NCBI GenBank assembly: GCA_963726405.1
Contig: CAVSCF010000005.1
Location: forward strand, 124,001 to 188,000
Reading direction: 5' to 3'
Length of the DNA stretch: 64,000 bases
Origin: JAOUJD01 sp963726405
GTDB taxonomy: Bacteria; Pseudomonadota; Gammaproteobacteria; Burkholderiales; Burkholderiaceae_F
Below the pieces are notes generated by a model that saw nothing but the letters and a program-made list of their open reading frames with translations, did not search any database and was not told the origin of the DNA. Positions 52,304-60,475 of this stretch are shown here, piece after piece. The position numbers were made by a program, and so were the translations under genes. Within the stretch, counting starts at the first letter, position 1. Every line of letters starts with the position of its first letter.

Positions 52304-54325
52304 TCACGGGATCGCTTCGCCGGGCGGGGCGCCGTCGGCTGCTGTCGGCGCGGCCGCGACGTCCGCTTGCGGTGCGGCGACACCGTCCACTGTCTCGATG
52401 TCCGCCGCGACTTCTTCCTCGGCCAGTGCGTCGTCCTCGACATCGAGCTCTGCCTGCGCGGCGAGCACTCGATGTACTCGCGCCTCGAGCGTCAGGTCGA
52501 CCTCGTTAGTGCCCAGCACGTCGAGTTCGAGACGCTGCCCACGGGGCAGCTCCGGCAGGCCGGGCAGTCGCGTGATGAACGGCATGCCGTCCACGCGGAG
52601 CACATCGCCCTTGATCACGGCCGCGCCGATGCGCTCGACGCGCTCCTGCCGCAGCCAGCGCAGGGCCCAGTACCGCTCCATGCGCTGCTGGAAGTCGGCA
52701 TAGGCGCCGTAGAGGGCTTCGAATCCCGAGACGATGCTGAAGAGGTCCGCGTCCTTCGGTCGGTACGGTGCAACCTCGCCGCGTGCCGCGGCGATCAGCT
52801 GACGCTGGTTCACGAGGTCGACATAGCGCCGCAGTGGCGACGTGCTCCAGGCGTAGTTGTCGACGCCGATGCCCTCGTGCGGCGCGGGCGTCGTGCTCAT
52901 GCGCACGCGGCCCATGCCCTGCGACCGGTAGATGCCCGCCACCTTGCGCTCGGCCAGCCAGCCGCCCCAGACGCTGTTCGCCAGGATCATCAACTCCGCC
53001 ACGATCAGGTCGAGCGGCGCCCCGCGCCGGCGCGGCTTGATGCTCACGTGCGCCTGCTCGCCCTCGCCGTCGATGACGAACGAGTAGTCGACGCGCCCGA
53101 GCGGCTCCGGACGTCCTCGCGCCTCTTCCCGGCGGGCGAGGAGGGCCCGCGCGAATTTCCACAGCAGCGCGAGTTCGGGCGCGAAGGGCGCGTCGAATTC
53201 GCCGCTGGCCACGACTTCTTCCGTGATGACGTCGTCGAGGCGATCGTGGCGCAGGTTCGCGGCGATGCGCAGTCGCTCCACCCGCGTCTCCGTGGCGAGC
53301 ACCTCGTACGATGCCGCGTCCACGCTCACGTACAGCGACAGCACCGGCACCACCCGGCCTTCGTTCAGCGAAAACGCCTCCACCCAGGCGTCCGGAAGCA
53401 TCGTGTACTTGAGGCCGGGCGCATACACCGTGGACATCCGTGCGCGCGCCGTCGCATCCAGCGGGTGGTCCCGCGGGACCGCCACGCCGGGCGCGGCAAT
53501 GTGCACGCCGATGCGCAGCCGATCGCCGTCCTGCACGACGGAAAACGCATCGTCGATCTCCGTCGTCGCGCTGTCGTCCACCGAAAACCCCGCTGCCGGT
53601 GCGAGCGGCAGGTCGTCGCCGAGGACAGGCGCCGGCAGGTCCGGCGGGAAGCCCGGGCCGCGAGGGAAGTGAATCGACAGGAAGCTGTCGACATGCCAGC
53701 GGTACGCCGATGCGATCGCACCGGTCGACAGCAGCAGTTTCAGCGGCGTCGTCTGCAGTTCGTTCGACGCCTGCTCGACCGCCTTGTACTCGATGCCGTT
53801 CCTGTCCGGCTTCACGAGCAGCGCGATCGCCTGCTGTGCGATGGCCGCCGGCGCATGGCCCGCTTTCAGCGCCTGCACGTGCTGCTGCTTCAACTCGTCC
53901 TGCAACCGCTTGCGCTCGACCGCGGCCAGGGCCGCCTTCAGCGTATCGGCCGGCGCCGCCCGGTACCGCCCGCGACCCTTCCGATAGAAGTAGATCGGCG
54001 CGGAATGCAACCGGAAGAGCAGCGAGGCCGCCTCGACGCTGCCCGGCTCCTTGCCGTAGTAGTCCCGCGCGATGTCGAGAAAGCCGAATTCCTCCTGCGG
54101 CGCGACTTCCCACAGGAAATCGAGATCGATCGTGCCGGCTTCGGAGTTCGCGCGCTCGAGCAGCAGGCCAGGCGCCGGTTCGCGAAACTGAAGCAGTACG
54201 TGCGAACTCTTCACCTTGGTCCGCTTGCCGCTCACGAGTTCGACCTGGTGCGACGCGTCGGTGCTCGTCAGCACGGTACCGGCCTTGAAGGCGCCGTCTT
54301 CCTCGAACAGGAGATGCGTCGTCAC
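52304..54325 (-). CDS. rnb: RNB-domain exoribonuclease (RNase II/R type)
   Basis: 673 residues. An N-terminal region with an S1/CSD-like part (RTKVKSSHVLLQFREPAPGL), then an RNB catalytic domain: FSVDDSATTEIDDAFSVVQD (metal aspartates), RIGVHIAAPGVAVPRDHPLD, MSTTPAPHEGIGVDNYAW and YRSQGMGRVRM. It degrades RNA 3' to 5'. GTG 54325 overlaps the marC stop (GTGA). The open frame before it lies in marC and is not part of this gene. The acidic, alanine-rich C-terminus is a lineage-specific tail. Confidence 0.92.
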   Translation of the reverse strand: MTTHLLFEEDGAFKAGTVLTSTDASHQVELVSGKRTKVKSSHVLLQFREPAPGLLLERANSEAGTIDLDFLWEVAPQEEFGFLDIARDYYGKEPGSVEAASLLFRLHSAPIYFYRKGRGRYRAAPADTLKAALAAVERKRLQDELKQQHVQALKAGHAPAAIAQQAIALLVKPDRNGIEYKAVEQASNELQTTPLKLLLSTGAIASAYRWHVDSFLSIHFPRGPGFPPDLPAPVLGDDLPLAPAAGFSVDDSATTEIDDAFSVVQDGDRLRIGVHIAAPGVAVPRDHPLDATARARMSTVYAPGLKYTMLPDAWVEAFSLNEGRVVPVLSLYVSVDAASYEVLATETRVERLRIAANLRHDRLDDVITEEVVASGEFDAPFAPELALLWKFARALLARREEARGRPEPLGRVDYSFVIDGEGEQAHVSIKPRRRGAPLDLIVAELMILANSVWGGWLAERKVAGIYRSQGMGRVRMSTTPAPHEGIGVDNYAWSTSPLRRYVDLVNQRQLIAAARGEVAPYRPKDADLFSIVSGFEALYGAYADFQQRMERYWALRWLRQERVERIGAAVIKGDVLRVDGMPFITRLPGLPELPRGQRLELDVLGTNEVDLTLEARVHRVLAAQAELDVEDDALAEEEVAADIETVDGVAAPQADVAAAPTAADGAPPGEAIP

Positions 54326-54918
54326 AGCGTTCCCATGAAGGTGCGGATGCCGCGCAGCATCAGTTCGACGGCGATGGCAGCAAGGACCAATCCCATCAGC
54401 CGGACGAAGGCCAGCGTTACCCGCTCGCCGAGCGCAGCGAAGAGCCGGCCCGAGAACAACAGAACGAGCGCGCTCACGGCCGTGACCCCCGCGATCGCGG
54501 CGATCCACTCGGGCCAGCGCCCGGGCTCGCGCGAGACGAACAGCAGCACCGTCGCCAGCGCCGACGGACCGGCGACAGCCGGCACGGCAAGCGGAACGAT
54601 GAAGGGCTCGCCATGCGGTTGCTCGCCGTAGATGCCCTGTCCGTTGGGAAAGACCATGCGCAGCGCCACGAGCATCAGCACGACCGCGCCGCCGATCTGC
54701 AGCGAAACATCGGACAGCCCCAGGGCACCGAGGAAGGGCCGCCCCAGGAACACGGCCACAGACAGGACGAGAAAGGCAATGAAGCACTCCCGCACGATGA
54801 TGCGGGCTCGACGCTCCGGCGCCACATCCTCCAGCGCCGCCACGAAGATCGGGATGTTGCCGACCGGATCGCACACGAGCAGCAGCAACAGGAACGAGGA
54901 AATGAAGCTGTCGTTCAC
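54322..54918 (-). CDS. marC: MarC/UPF0056 family membrane protein
   Basis: 198 residues with six predicted helices. Family features: FLLLLLVCDPVGNIPIFVAA (10-29), VFLGRPFLGALGLSDVSLQI and the VPLAVPAVAGPSALATVLLF segment. Function unknown; the old multiple-antibiotic-resistance link is not supported. Its start overlaps the ybaK stop and its stop overlaps rnb. Confidence 0.92.
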   Translation of the reverse strand: MNDSFISSFLLLLLVCDPVGNIPIFVAALEDVAPERRARIIVRECFIAFLVLSVAVFLGRPFLGALGLSDVSLQIGGAVVLMLVALRMVFPNGQGIYGEQPHGEPFIVPLAVPAVAGPSALATVLLFVSREPGRWPEWIAAIAGVTAVSALVLLFSGRLFAALGERVTLAFVRLMGLVLAAIAVELMLRGIRTFMGTL

Positions 54919-55409
54919 TGGCCGGTCACCGTTTCCGTGCCGCCACTGATGCGCACCAGGTCGTCCGGTGCAATGGGAAATACACAGTGCGGCGTGCCGC
55001 CGGCGGCCCAGACCACGTCGAACCGCCGCAACGAGGTGTCGATGAACGTGACCATCGGCTTCGCGTGCGCCACCGGCGCAACGCCCCCGATGGCAAAGCT
55101 CGAGTATTCGCGGACCAGTTCCGGTGTCGCGCGCTCGACAGCTTCGTCGAGCAGCGCGCTGATGCGCGCTTCGTCAACGCGGCGGTCACCGGCGGCGATG
55201 ACGAGCACCGCGCGACCGCTCGTGACGGCGCGGAAGATCAGCGACTTCGCGATCTGGCCGACCTCGACGCCCAAGGCATCGGCCGCCTGCTGCGACGTGC
55301 GGGCAGCGACCGCCAGCTCGATGACCGTCGAGCCGACGCCTGCCGCCGCGAGCACGCGCTGGACGCGCTGCGCCGAGGCCGGAAGTGTCTTTTCCGACGC
55401 GGCGGCCAT
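54915..55409 (-). CDS. ybaK: YbaK/EbsC-type aminoacyl-tRNA deacylase
   Basis: 164 residues: QRVLAAAGVGSTVIELAVAA, KSLIFRAVTSGRAVLVIAAG, and VAHAKPMVTFIDTSLRRFD. The family hydrolyses mischarged tRNA (for example Cys-tRNAPro) or acts as a related edit enzyme. Substrate not assigned. Stop of fabG lies 3 bases before; start of marC overlaps the end. Confidence 0.85.
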   Translation of the reverse strand: MAAASEKTLPASAQRVQRVLAAAGVGSTVIELAVAARTSQQAADALGVEVGQIAKSLIFRAVTSGRAVLVIAAGDRRVDEARISALLDEAVERATPELVREYSSFAIGGVAPVAHAKPMVTFIDTSLRRFDVVWAAGGTPHCVFPIAPDDLVRISGGTETVTGQ

Positions 55410-55412
55410 CGC

Positions 55413-56156
55413 TCAGACCGTCAACCCGCCGGCGACTTCGATCACGGCGCCGTTGATGTACGACGCCTCGTCGGACGCCAGGAACGCGTAGACGTTGGCG
55501 ATGTCCTCGGGCGTTCCCAGGCGGCGCAGCGGAACCCGCTCGGTCATCTGTTCGAGGACCTTGTGCGGGATCGAGTTGAGGATGGTGGTGGCCACGAACC
55601 CGGGAGCGACCGCGTTGCAGCGCACGCCCTTGGGTCCCAGTTCGCGCGCCCAGGTCTTCACGAATCCGATGACGCCGAATTTCGTTGCCGCGTAGTTGGT
55701 CTGGCCGAAATTGCCGTAGATGCCGACCACGCTCGATGCATTCAGGATCACTCCGCTGCCCTGCTCGACCATGGTGTCCACGACCGCCTGTGCGCAGTTG
55801 TAGGTGCCTTTCAGGTTCACCGCGATCACCTTGTCGAACTGGTCGTCGGTCATCTTCTGCAGGCGAGCATCCAGCGTGATGCCCGCGTTGTTGACGAGGA
55901 CATCGATCCGGCCGTGCCGCTCCTTGACCAGCGACACCATGGCGTCGATCTGTTCCCGGCGAGTGACGTCGACCAGATGACCGCTGGCCGCACCGTTCGC
56001 ATTCAGCGCATCGATCGCGCTGTCGATGGCCTCCTGGCGCATGTCGCACAGCGCCACCTTCGCCCCTTCGTCCAGGAATTTCCTCACCGTCGCCAGGCCG
56101 ATGCCTTGCGCCCCACCCGTCACGATCGCGACCTTCCCCACCAAGCGCTTGCTCAC
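55413..56156 (-). CDS. fabG: FabG-like 3-oxoacyl-ACP reductase (SDR)
   Basis: 247-residue short-chain dehydrogenase. Signatures: KVAIVTGGAQGIGLATVRKF (NAD(P) loop), VLVNNAGITLDARLQKMTDD, ILNASSVVGIYGNFGQTNYA with Ser-Tyr-Lys (NYAATKFGV), and VRCNAVAPGFVATTI. FabG is the best match, but the SDR family is broad and the gene is outside a fab cluster. GTG 56156 overlaps the yqiA stop (GTGA). Confidence 0.85.
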   Translation of the reverse strand: MSKRLVGKVAIVTGGAQGIGLATVRKFLDEGAKVALCDMRQEAIDSAIDALNANGAASGHLVDVTRREQIDAMVSLVKERHGRIDVLVNNAGITLDARLQKMTDDQFDKVIAVNLKGTYNCAQAVVDTMVEQGSGVILNASSVVGIYGNFGQTNYAATKFGVIGFVKTWARELGPKGVRCNAVAPGFVATTILNSIPHKVLEQMTERVPLRRLGTPEDIANVYAFLASDEASYINGAVIEVAGGLTV

Positions 56157-56743
56157 TGCCTTCCCCCTGTAGCTTCCCAGATACCGCAAAAGTCCAGCAC
56201 CTCGTCCATGTAGAGGGCGAAGTCGGACAACTCGTGATTGCTGCCTTCAATGACGCGCTGGCGCGCGCCGTTGTACTTGTCTGTCATGGCCCGGTAGTCG
56301 ATCAGCGTGTCGCCGGTCGCGGCGACCAGGAAATAGCGCTCGCACCGCGTGATGGCCGGCACCTCGAGCTCCCGCAACTCGGCCAGGTACTCTGGACGGA
56401 AATCGATCTCGTCGTCCGTGAAGTACACGGGCTGACGGCCGAGGTGCGCTTCGAGGTCCCGCGCGGGAGTGATTGCGGGATTCAGCAACACGGCCCGGCA
56501 GCCGATCTGCTCCGCGAGCCAGGTCGCGTAATAGCCGCCAAGCGAAGACCCGATCAGCGCGACCGATGACGGCGGCACACCCGCGAGCATGCGCGACGAG
56601 AGGTCGACGGCCAAGCGTGGCGACGGCGGCAATGCCGGGCAGAGATATTCGGACTCGCGGCCCAAGGTCCGCATCCGCTCTCGCAGCATGGTCGCCTTGC
56701 GCGACATGGGCGACGAGCGGAAGCCGTGCAGGTAGAGGATCAC
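56153..56743 (-). CDS. yqiA: YqiA/YcfP-family esterase
   Basis: 196-residue alpha/beta hydrolase: MILYLHGFRSSPMSRKATML, nucleophile in SVALIGSSLGGYYATWLAEQ, then DDEIDFRPEYLAEL and GSNHELSDF with the catalytic His. Start ATG 56743 overlaps the mpl stop (ATGA). Esterase activity inferred from family. Confidence 0.88.
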   Translation of the reverse strand: MILYLHGFRSSPMSRKATMLRERMRTLGRESEYLCPALPPSPRLAVDLSSRMLAGVPPSSVALIGSSLGGYYATWLAEQIGCRAVLLNPAITPARDLEAHLGRQPVYFTDDEIDFRPEYLAELRELEVPAITRCERYFLVAATGDTLIDYRAMTDKYNGARQRVIEGSNHELSDFALYMDEVLDFCGIWEATGGRQ

Positions 56744-58092
56744 GCCACGCGCCTGGCGCGCTCGCGCAACCGGTCCAGCAACTTGTCGTGGATCCCGCCG
56801 AATCCGCCATTGCTCATCACCAGCAGCCGGTCCCCGGTGCGCGCCTCGGCAACGACCGCATCGCCAAGCTTTGCGAGGTCGTTCATGACTTCGACACGCC
56901 CCGCCAGCGACGAGAGGGCTTCCGCCACGTTCCAGTTCACGCCGCCCGCGTAGCAGAACACGCGGTCTGCCCCGGCGAGGCTGTCGGACAGCGGGGCCTT
57001 CATCGCGCCCAGTTTCATCGTGTTCGAGCGCGGCTCGAGGATGGCGATGATCCGTCCCGGCCCGCGCGCGCGAAGCGCGGCAATCGTCTCGCGGATGGCG
57101 GTCGGATGGTGCGCGAAATCATCGATCACCGTCACGCCGTCGACCGTCCCGCGTTCCTCCAGGCGGCGCTTCACGCCCTGGAATCGCTGCAGCGCCTTCA
57201 GCGCCGCCACCGGTTCGACGCCGACATGCGCCGCGGCGACGAGCGCCGCCAGTGCGTTCATTCGGTTGTGATGACCGGGCAACGCGATCTCGAGTTCGCC
57301 GACCATCTTGCCGTCGTGGAGCACGCGATAGGGCGCTTCGCGTTCAACCTGCCATTCGCCCCCGTCCCCGAACGACACGCGCTCGGACCAGCAGCCGCGT
57401 TCGAGAACGCGCGCGAGTGCCGGTTCCCCGGCGTTCACGACCAGCCGCGCAGAGCGCGCGAGCGTGCGAACGAAATGGTGAAACTGGGTCTCGATGGCGG
57501 CGAGGTCAGGAAAGATGTCCGCGTGATCGAACTCGAGATTGTTCAGGACTGCGGTGCGAGGAAGGTAATGGATGAACTTCGAGCGTTTGTCGAAGAAGGC
57601 CGTGTCGTACTCGTCCGCCTCGATGACGAAGGCGGAGTCCGCGCCGAGCCGCGCCGAGCGGCCGAAATCCTGCGGCACCCCGCCCACGAGGAATCCGGGA
57701 TCCCGACCCGCACCGGCGAGCACCGAAGCCAGCATCGACGTCGTCGTCGTCTTCCCGTGCGTGCCGGCCACGGCCAGCACGTGGCGCCCGCGCAGCACGT
57801 TCTCGGAAAGCCACTGAGGCCCGGAGACGAAAGGCAGCTGGCGCTCGAGGATCGCCTCCATCAGCGCATTGCCGCGCGTGACGACATTCCCGATGACGTA
57901 AAGGTCGGCCTTCACCGCAAGCTGGTCGGGCTCGAAACCCTCGATCAGCTCGATGCCAGCGTCGACGAGCTGATCGCTCATCGGCGGGTAGACGTTGGCA
58001 TCGCAGCCGCTGACACGATGGCCCGCCGACCGGGCCAGTTGCGCCAGCCCGCCCATGAAGGTTCCGCAAATGCCGAGGATGTGGATATGCAC
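56740..58092 (-). CDS. mpl: Murein tripeptide ligase
   Basis: 450-residue Mur-ligase-fold enzyme that joins UDP-N-acetylmuramate to the recycled tripeptide L-Ala-D-Glu-mDAP. Signatures: HILGICGTFMGGLAQLARSA (4-23), the ATP loop VAGTHGKTTTTSML (109-121), EADEYDTAFFDKRSKFIHY (the Mpl-type acceptor region) and DDFAHHPTAIRETI. GTG 58092 gives the start; the family starts MHIHILGICGT. First gene of the nine-gene minus run. Confidence 0.95.
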   Translation of the reverse strand: MHIHILGICGTFMGGLAQLARSAGHRVSGCDANVYPPMSDQLVDAGIELIEGFEPDQLAVKADLYVIGNVVTRGNALMEAILERQLPFVSGPQWLSENVLRGRHVLAVAGTHGKTTTTSMLASVLAGAGRDPGFLVGGVPQDFGRSARLGADSAFVIEADEYDTAFFDKRSKFIHYLPRTAVLNNLEFDHADIFPDLAAIETQFHHFVRTLARSARLVVNAGEPALARVLERGCWSERVSFGDGGEWQVEREAPYRVLHDGKMVGELEIALPGHHNRMNALAALVAAAHVGVEPVAALKALQRFQGVKRRLEERGTVDGVTVIDDFAHHPTAIRETIAALRARGPGRIIAILEPRSNTMKLGAMKAPLSDSLAGADRVFCYAGGVNWNVAEALSSLAGRVEVMNDLAKLGDAVVAEARTGDRLLVMSNGGFGGIHDKLLDRLRERARRVA

Positions 58093-58220
58093 GAAAGACC
58101 GTAGACGTCGAACCAGAAGCGTTCGGCGAAGTCCAAACCGCGAAATTGTAATGCGGCGCAGCATCATTCCCGTCGCTACACTGCCCAATCTCCCAGGCGT
58201 GGCTCCCCGATTTGTCCAGC

Positions 58221-58877
58221 ATGTCCACTGACGACGGTCTCCGAGCGGAAATCGCGGCCACGGCAGCCCGCCTGATCGCGGAAGAAGGATGCGAGTACGG
58301 CCAGGCAAAACGCCGCGCGGTGCACGAGCTCCTGGGCGGGGAACGCACGTCGGCGATGCCGGACAACGCCGAAGTCGAGCGCGAACTGCGCCGGTACCTC
58401 CAGTTCTTCGAAGCGCGGACCCACGCAAAGCGACTCCTGGGACTGCGCGGCCTCGCGCACTCCATGATGGAACGCCTCGCCGAGTTCGAGCCGCATCTGA
58501 CCGGCGCAGTCCTCAACGGCACGGCCACCCAGCATTCCGACGTCCATCTGCACCTCTTCGTGGACAGCGCGAAGGACGTCGAAGTCTTCCTGATGAACGC
58601 CGGCGTCGACTTCGAAGCGGACGACGGCCCGTCCGATGAGCGCCCGACCATGTTCGAGCGCCTCACTTTCCTGAGGCCGGCGCCGCGCGACATCGGCCTC
58701 CCCCCGCAGGTGGACCAGATCGGGTTCCACCTGCACGTCTATCCACGCGACGCCATCCGGGTGGCCTCGCGGCAGAGAGCGGACCGCACGATCGAGCCTG
58801 ATCTCCATCCCGTCGAGGCGTCGGGCCGAGCCAGCCTGGCCGCCGTCCGCAGACTTCTCGAGGACACCGGGGCATGA
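58221..58877 (+). CDS. Conserved protein of unknown function, partly nucleotidyltransferase-like
   Basis: 218 residues, soluble. N-terminal half: RLIAEEGCEYGQAKRRAVHE and DNAEVERELRRYLQFFEART. The middle, LTGAVLNGTATQHSDVHLHL FVDSAKDVEVFLMN (split here for length), resembles a minimal nucleotidyltransferase-like strand-turn (G-x-x-N-G-T). In relatives I recall from Betaproteobacteria it sits at this same place and has been labelled in various ways, so I assign no function. ATG 58221 preferred to TTG 58212. Overlaps the next gene by ATGA. Divergent from mpl. Confidence 0.6.
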   Translation: MSTDDGLRAEIAATAARLIAEEGCEYGQAKRRAVHELLGGERTSAMPDNAEVERELRRYLQFFEARTHAKRLLGLRGLAHSMMERLAEFEPHLTGAVLNGTATQHSDVHLHLFVDSAKDVEVFLMNAGVDFEADDGPSDERPTMFERLTFLRPAPRDIGLPPQVDQIGFHLHVYPRDAIRVASRQRADRTIEPDLHPVEASGRASLAAVRRLLEDTGA

Positions 58878-59404
58878 GCCGGTCACGCGCGTGGTTGGTC
58901 GCCGCCGTTGCGCTGACCGCCCTGTTCGCCGGCCTGCTCGTGGCGATACAGCGATACTCGCCGAACGCGCCGGGCGCCTCGGCGGAAGCCTTCTTCGCGC
59001 AGACGTTCAAGGATCTGGACGGCGAACCCCGCGCCATGGCGCAGTGGCAAGGGCAACTCGTCGTGGTGAACTTCTGGGCCACGTGGTGTCCGCCGTGCAT
59101 CGAGGAAATGCCGGACCTGCAGCGCGTGCACGACGAGTATCGGAGTCGAGGCGTCGTCGTCGTGGGCCTGGGCATCGATAGCCCTTCCGCCCTCAAGCGC
59201 TTTCGCGACGAGCACGCCCTGGCTTTGCCCCTGTTCGCGGCCGGGGCCGCCGGAAGTGAGCTTGGCAAGACGCTAGGCAATGGCTCCGGGGCGCTCCCTT
59301 ACACCCTGCTCATCGACCGCAAAGGGCGTATCGTTCGAGCGCGTCTCGGCCAGATCGCCCCGGCCGAACTCCGGAGCTGGCTCAACGCTCAACTTGGGCC
59401 TTGA
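58874..59404 (+). CDS. TlpA/ResA-family thioredoxin, membrane-anchored
   Basis: 176 residues. One N-terminal helix (about 7-25) anchors a thioredoxin domain in the periplasm. Active site WCPPC at 71-75 in VVVNFWATWCPPCIEEMPDL; cis-Pro region GSGALPYTLLIDRKGRIV. A redox partner for cytochrome or envelope disulfides is the usual role. Start overlaps the preceding stop (ATGA). Separate from the 7.8 kb TlpA. Confidence 0.92.
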   Translation: MSRSRAWLVAAVALTALFAGLLVAIQRYSPNAPGASAEAFFAQTFKDLDGEPRAMAQWQGQLVVVNFWATWCPPCIEEMPDLQRVHDEYRSRGVVVVGLGIDSPSALKRFRDEHALALPLFAAGAAGSELGKTLGNGSGALPYTLLIDRKGRIVRARLGQIAPAELRSWLNAQLGP

Positions 59405-59514
59405 TGCTCTAAGCAGGACTGGACAGCCACAAGCAACAAGACCACACTCCGGCCTTTTCCGGGCTTCTCCGGGCTTTTTCATCGAACTTCCCGCTTTTCC
59501 TCAGGAGACCATCA

Positions 59515-59973
59515 GTGTCCGGACGCGTGCTGGTCCTCAACGGGCCCAACTTGAATCTGCTCGGTACGCGAGAACCGGCCATCTATGGTGCCCAGAGTCT
59601 GGCCGACATTGAGGAGCAATTGTCGGAAATTGCGCGGCGAAGCAATGCCGAAGTCGTGTTTTTCCAGAGCAACCACGAAGGTGCGCTGGTTGACCGGATC
59701 CAAGGGGCGAAGGCTGATCGCACCGACTTCCTGATCATCAACGCGGGCGCGTTTACCCACACCAGCGTCGCGCTGCGTGACGCACTCGCGGCCGTCGGGC
59801 TGCCCTTCATTGAAGTGCACCTGTCGAACGTCCACCGACGCGAATCGTTCCGGCACCACTCCTATCTGTCCGACCTCGCCGTCGGCACGATCGCGGGCCT
59901 GGGAGCGGCGGGTTACCGGTATGCCCTGGAGTACGCGCTGGCCCACGCGAGCGGAAACAAAAAGGAACACTGA
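59515..59973 (+). CDS. aroQ: 3-dehydroquinate dehydratase, type II
   Basis: 152 residues; dehydrates 3-dehydroquinate in the shikimate pathway. Signatures: VLVLNGPNLNLLGTREPAIY (5-24, catalytic Tyr and Arg), NAEVVFFQSNHEGALVDRIQ, NAGAFTHTSVALRDALAAV, EVHLSNVHRRESFRHHSYLS. Type II dodecamer. Starts at GTG 59515 with TCAGGAG upstream. TGA and the accB ATG share one base. Confidence 0.96.
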   Translation: MSGRVLVLNGPNLNLLGTREPAIYGAQSLADIEEQLSEIARRSNAEVVFFQSNHEGALVDRIQGAKADRTDFLIINAGAFTHTSVALRDALAAVGLPFIEVHLSNVHRRESFRHHSYLSDLAVGTIAGLGAAGYRYALEYALAHASGNKKEH

Positions 59974-60431
59974 TGGACCTGCGCAAGCTGAAGACCTTGA
60001 TCGACCTCGTTGCCGAATCCGGAATCGCGGAACTCGAGGTGACCGAGGGCGAGGACAAGGTGCGCATCGCCAAATTCAGCCCGGCACCTGTGGCGCCCTC
60101 GTCGCCGACGACCGTCGTGACCGGACAGTTCCCGGCCGTCGCGGGCGCGCCGCCGGCATCGGCGGCTCCAGCGCCCGCGGCGACACCTGAACCGACCGGC
60201 CACGTCGTCAAGTCACCGATGGTGGGCACCTTCTACCGTTCTCCGAGTCCCGGGGCACCGTCGTTCATCGAGCTCGGCCAGGTCGTGAAGCCCGGAGACA
60301 CGTTGTGCATCATCGAAGCGATGAAACTGCTGAACGAGATCGAGGCCGAGGTCGGCGGCACCGTGAAGGAGATCCTCGTCGACAACGGCCAGCCCGTCGA
60401 GTACGGACAGCCCTTGTTCATCATTGACTGA
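59973..60431 (+). CDS. accB: Biotin carboxyl carrier protein of acetyl-CoA carboxylase
   Basis: 152 residues. N-terminal helix and acidic sheet, a Pro/Ala-rich linker (38-77), then the biotinyl domain with Lys118 in CIIEAMKLLNEIEAEVGG and the thumb SPMVGTFYRSPSPGAPSFIE. Carries CO2 between AccC and AccAD at the first step of fatty acid synthesis. Just upstream of accC. Confidence 0.96.
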   Translation: MDLRKLKTLIDLVAESGIAELEVTEGEDKVRIAKFSPAPVAPSSPTTVVTGQFPAVAGAPPASAAPAPAATPEPTGHVVKSPMVGTFYRSPSPGAPSFIELGQVVKPGDTLCIIEAMKLLNEIEAEVGGTVKEILVDNGQPVEYGQPLFIID

Positions 60432-60475
60432 GCGCCACCCGCCCGGACCCCGAACGACAGTCCCGACGGACGCCC

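Noticed and set aside
54326..54874. A longer N-terminus for the RNB exonuclease reading through marC
   Set aside because: That stretch is in the wrong frame for marC and lacks any similarity; the GTG start overlapping the marC stop fits family length.
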